6,714 nt of DNA, taken from contig JAEXBL010000077.1 in assembly GCA_023394015.1 (NCBI GenBank), forward strand, positions 1 to 6,714, written 5' to 3'. The stretch's first letter is position 1. The number at the start of each line of letters is the position of its first letter. Below are positions 5,073 to 6,714 of this stretch, piece after piece. The notes under the pieces are model-generated. The model worked only from the letters and a program-made list of their open reading frames with translations, was not told the origin of the DNA and did no database searches. The translations under genes and the position numbers were made by a program. The DNA comes from Pseudomonadota bacterium (GTDB taxonomy: Bacteria > Pseudomonadota > Gammaproteobacteria > Burkholderiales > Burkholderiaceae_C).

Positions 5073-5852
5073 CTACTGCACCAGGGGACTGGTGGCGGTG
5101 TCGAGCTGCACGCCCTCGACCCGGGCGCGCCCGGCCAGCAGCTGCAGGTACTGGCGCAGCGCGTTCACCCAGGCCTGCTGGCGCAGCAGCAGCGCCACGC
5201 TGGCGCGCACCTCGTCAAAGTCCACCGGGCGGCCGGCCTGGCGCTCGCACACCTGCACCACGTGCAGGCCGAAGCGGCTGTGCACCAGGCGGGCGAGCAC
5301 GCCGACCTCCTGCGAGCCGAAGACCTCGCGCGCGATCTCGGGTGCGCAGTCGGCCCGCGTGAGCCAGCCCAGCGCGCCGCCGTGCTGGCCGCTGGGGCAG
5401 TTGGACCACTGGGCCGCCGCTTCGGCAAAGCGGGTGCCGCCGTCATCGGTGCAGCGCAGCTCCAGCAGCAGGGCCTCGGCGCGCTGGCGCAGGCGCTGCA
5501 CGTCCACGCCGGGCGTGACGGCGAACAGCACGTGGCGCAGGCGCACGCGCTCGTCCCGCGGCGCGGGGTGGGCGGCGTGGTAGCGACGGCAGGCGGCTTC
5601 GGACGGCTCGGGCACCTGCAGCGCGGCATCGAGCAGTTGCTCGATGGCCTGCGCGGCCTCGGCGCTGATGGCGCCGTCCAGGCCCGGCGCGTCGCTGCGC
5701 GCCAGCAAGCCTTCGCGCTGCGCCTGCTGGCGCAGCAGCTCGGTGCAGGCGCGCTGGCGCAGGGCCTCGGGCGGCAGGGCCTGGCCCTCGGCGTGCAGGG
5801 CCACGCCGTTGATGCGGGCCACGGGGGCGGCCTGGGCGGTGCTGGGGTTCAT
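5073..5852 (-). CDS. Parvulin-type peptidyl-prolyl cis-trans isomerase of the nar operon
   Basis: A 259-residue protein with an N-terminal helical SurA/NifM-like region (about 10-95) and a parvulin domain (about 102-204). The domain begins VRLRHVLFAV (103-112), carries FAEAAAQWSNCPSGQHGGAL (142-161), and ends HSRFGLHVVQVCE (191-203). Parvulins catalyse proline isomerisation. Relatives of this type are, from my knowledge of the family, common directly after narI in Burkholderiales and other proteobacteria; a role in NarGHI folding or assembly is inferred from that linkage. No signal peptide is visible, so it should be cytoplasmic, unlike periplasmic SurA or PpiC-type foldases. Two starts are possible: ATG 5888, which would overlap narI by 11 bp and add 12 Pro-rich residues, and ATG 5852, which is chosen because it has GGAG 6 nt upstream. 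The stop is TAG. Confidence 0.9.
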   Translation of the reverse strand: MNPSTAQAAPVARINGVALHAEGQALPPEALRQRACTELLRQQAQREGLLARSDAPGLDGAISAEAAQAIEQLLDAALQVPEPSEAACRRYHAAHPAPRDERVRLRHVLFAVTPGVDVQRLRQRAEALLLELRCTDDGGTRFAEAAAQWSNCPSGQHGGALGWLTRADCAPEIAREVFGSQEVGVLARLVHSRFGLHVVQVCERQAGRPVDFDEVRASVALLLRQQAWVNALRQYLQLLAGRARVEGVQLDTATSPLVQ

Positions 5853-5858
5853 GGGGGG

Positions 5859-5862
5859 CTCC
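5859..5862 (-). promoter_or_regulatory. Ribosome binding site deciding the isomerase start
   Basis: Minus-strand GGAG, separated by CCCCCC from the ATG at 5852. The alternative ATG at 5888 lies within narI and lacks such a site, so this motif fixes the start at 5852. Confidence 0.6.
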
Positions 5863-5877
5863 GGGTGGCGCGGGCTT

Positions 5878-6612
5878 TCACAGGGCATGGGGCTTGCCCG
5901 GGCGGTCGTGGCCGGCGGGCAGGTTCAGGCGGCGCGCGCGCGCCAGCTGGTAGGGCCGCACGATGTAGGCCAGCGTGCCGAAGCCGCTCCACACATGGAC
6001 CAGGCGGGTGAAGGGAAACACCAGGAACATGGTCATGCCCAGCACCATGTGGGCCTTGAACACCCAGCCGACGCCGGCCAGCAGCTCCACGGCGCCGCCG
6101 CGGAAGGTGACGATGCGCTGTGCCCATTCGGCCAGCAGCAGCATCATGGAGCCGTCCAGGTGCTGCGCCGACAGGGCGATGGTGGCCAGGCCCAGCGCCA
6201 GCTGTACCCACAGCAGCCACAGCAGCAGCACGTCGCGGGGGCGGCTGGTGGCGCGGATGCGCGCATCCGCCAGGCGGCGGTGCAGCAGCAGCGTCACGCC
6301 GACGAAGGCCAGCACGCCGGCGATGCCGCCGCTGACCATGGCCATGAGCTGCTTGGCGCCGGCGCTGATGAAGGGCTCGTACACGAAGTGCGGGGTGAGC
6401 ATGCCCACGCTGTGCCCGAAGAACAGGAACAGCACGCCGATGTGGAACAGGTTGCTGCCCCAGCGCAGGCTGCCCGTGCGCAGCAGCTGCGAGGAGTCGC
6501 TCTTCCACGTGTACTGGTCGCGGTCGAAGCGCATCCAGCTGCCGATGAAGAACACGGCCAAGCAGATGTAGGGGTAGATGCCGAACAGCAGGGTGTCGAT
6601 CCAGGCGGTCAT
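5878..6612 (-). CDS. narI: Respiratory nitrate reductase gamma subunit (cytochrome b)
   Basis: A 244-residue integral membrane protein, typical length for NarI, the membrane anchor that oxidises quinol and passes electrons through two b haems to NarH and NarG during nitrate respiration. Five hydrophobic segments are visible at about 4-26, 54-75, 88-110, 127-149 and 183-203. The four haem-ligand histidines are at His57, His67, His188 and His206, each one residue offset from E. coli NarI His56, His66, His187 and His205, in NLFHIGVLFLFFGHSVG (54-70) and FKAHMVLGMTMFLVFPFTR with LVHVWSG (185-210). RFDRDQYTWKSDSSQLL (28-44) is the conserved loop after the first helix. The ATG at 6612 has a perfect AAGGAG (6620-6625) 7 nt upstream and overlaps the narJ stop. 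The isomerase gene begins 25 bp after its stop. Confidence 0.97.
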   Translation of the reverse strand: MTAWIDTLLFGIYPYICLAVFFIGSWMRFDRDQYTWKSDSSQLLRTGSLRWGSNLFHIGVLFLFFGHSVGMLTPHFVYEPFISAGAKQLMAMVSGGIAGVLAFVGVTLLLHRRLADARIRATSRPRDVLLLWLLWVQLALGLATIALSAQHLDGSMMLLLAEWAQRIVTFRGGAVELLAGVGWVFKAHMVLGMTMFLVFPFTRLVHVWSGFGTLAYIVRPYQLARARRLNLPAGHDRPGKPHAL

Positions 6613-6714
6613 GTGGAGGCTCCTTGGTCAGGGCGGGCGCCGGCGTGGCGCACGAAGTGCAGGGGCTGTGGCGCGCCCGGCCGGGCCAGGCCCAGGGTGG
6701 TGCACCCCCCAAAA
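6609..6714 (-). CDS. narJ: NarJ, nitrate reductase assembly chaperone, C-terminal 34 residues (partial)
   Basis: The frame entering from the right edge reads FGGCTTLGLARPGAPQPLHF and continues to a TGA at 6609-6611, which overlaps the narI ATG as ATGA. The stretch ending PQPLHFVRHAG resembles the C-terminal tail of NarJ chaperones, and the place directly before narI with a 4-base overlap is the standard narGHJI arrangement. NarJ binds apo-NarG in the cytoplasm and aids molybdenum cofactor insertion and membrane attachment; it is not part of the final enzyme. Only the tail is visible, so the identification rests mainly on context. Confidence 0.75.
   Translation of the reverse strand, partial: FGGCTTLGLARPGAPQPLHFVRHAGARPDQGAST

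Noticed and set aside
5853..5888. Upstream ATG start for the parvulin gene
   Set aside because: It adds 12 unstructured residues, overlaps narI, and has no ribosome binding site, whereas the ATG at 5852 has GGAG at good spacing.
4338..6011. 557-codon open frame on the plus strand
   Set aside because: It is antisense to carbonic anhydrase, the isomerase and narI, all of which have recognised motifs; its Ala/His/Gln-rich composition is the usual product of reading GC-rich genes backwards.

Overview
The window is very GC-rich (ORFs strongly biased to G/C at third positions) and every gene I can support lies on the minus strand. Gene content and protein style point to a betaproteobacterium of the order Burkholderiales, most likely a nitrate-respiring member of the Comamonadaceae (Acidovorax/Alicycliphilus-like). 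This assignment rests on family resemblance only; no database search was possible.

In the direction of transcription (right to left), the right third is the tail of a respiratory nitrate reductase operon: the last 34 codons of narJ (6609-6714), narI (5878-6612), a cytoplasmic parvulin-type peptidyl-prolyl isomerase (5073-5852) and a beta-class carbonic anhydrase (4377-5054). narJ and narI overlap by ATGA and the later gaps are only 25 and 18 bp, so these four are probably co-transcribed. NarJ is the assembly chaperone, NarI the dihaem cytochrome b that passes quinol electrons to NarGH; the isomerase is plausibly an assembly helper, and the carbonic anhydrase a CO2/bicarbonate balancing enzyme expressed along with nitrate respiration.

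The middle holds fumarylacetoacetase (fahA, 2950-4266; last step of tyrosine/homogentisate catabolism), ended by a 13-bp GC hairpin, and the translesion polymerase dinB (1626-2873). The left part holds a crotonase-family protein with the full catalytic set of delta3,5-delta2,4-dienoyl-CoA isomerase (461-1306), followed by a convincing intrinsic terminator, and the 5' end of a PfkB/ribokinase-family sugar kinase (1-293). These look like independent housekeeping or catabolic units rather than one pathway.

The most unusual structure is the 319-bp gap between dinB and the isomerase gene. It contains a 243-bp element (1382-1624) with 17-bp imperfect terminal inverted repeats, a perfect 25-bp internal inverted repeat, a 10-bp innermost repeat, and a 5-bp direct repeat CTCAG abutting both ends. 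It encodes no transposase and has the form of a miniature inverted-repeat transposable element (MITE) inserted at the dinB stop codon. No RNA genes, CRISPR arrays or complete insertion sequences were seen.
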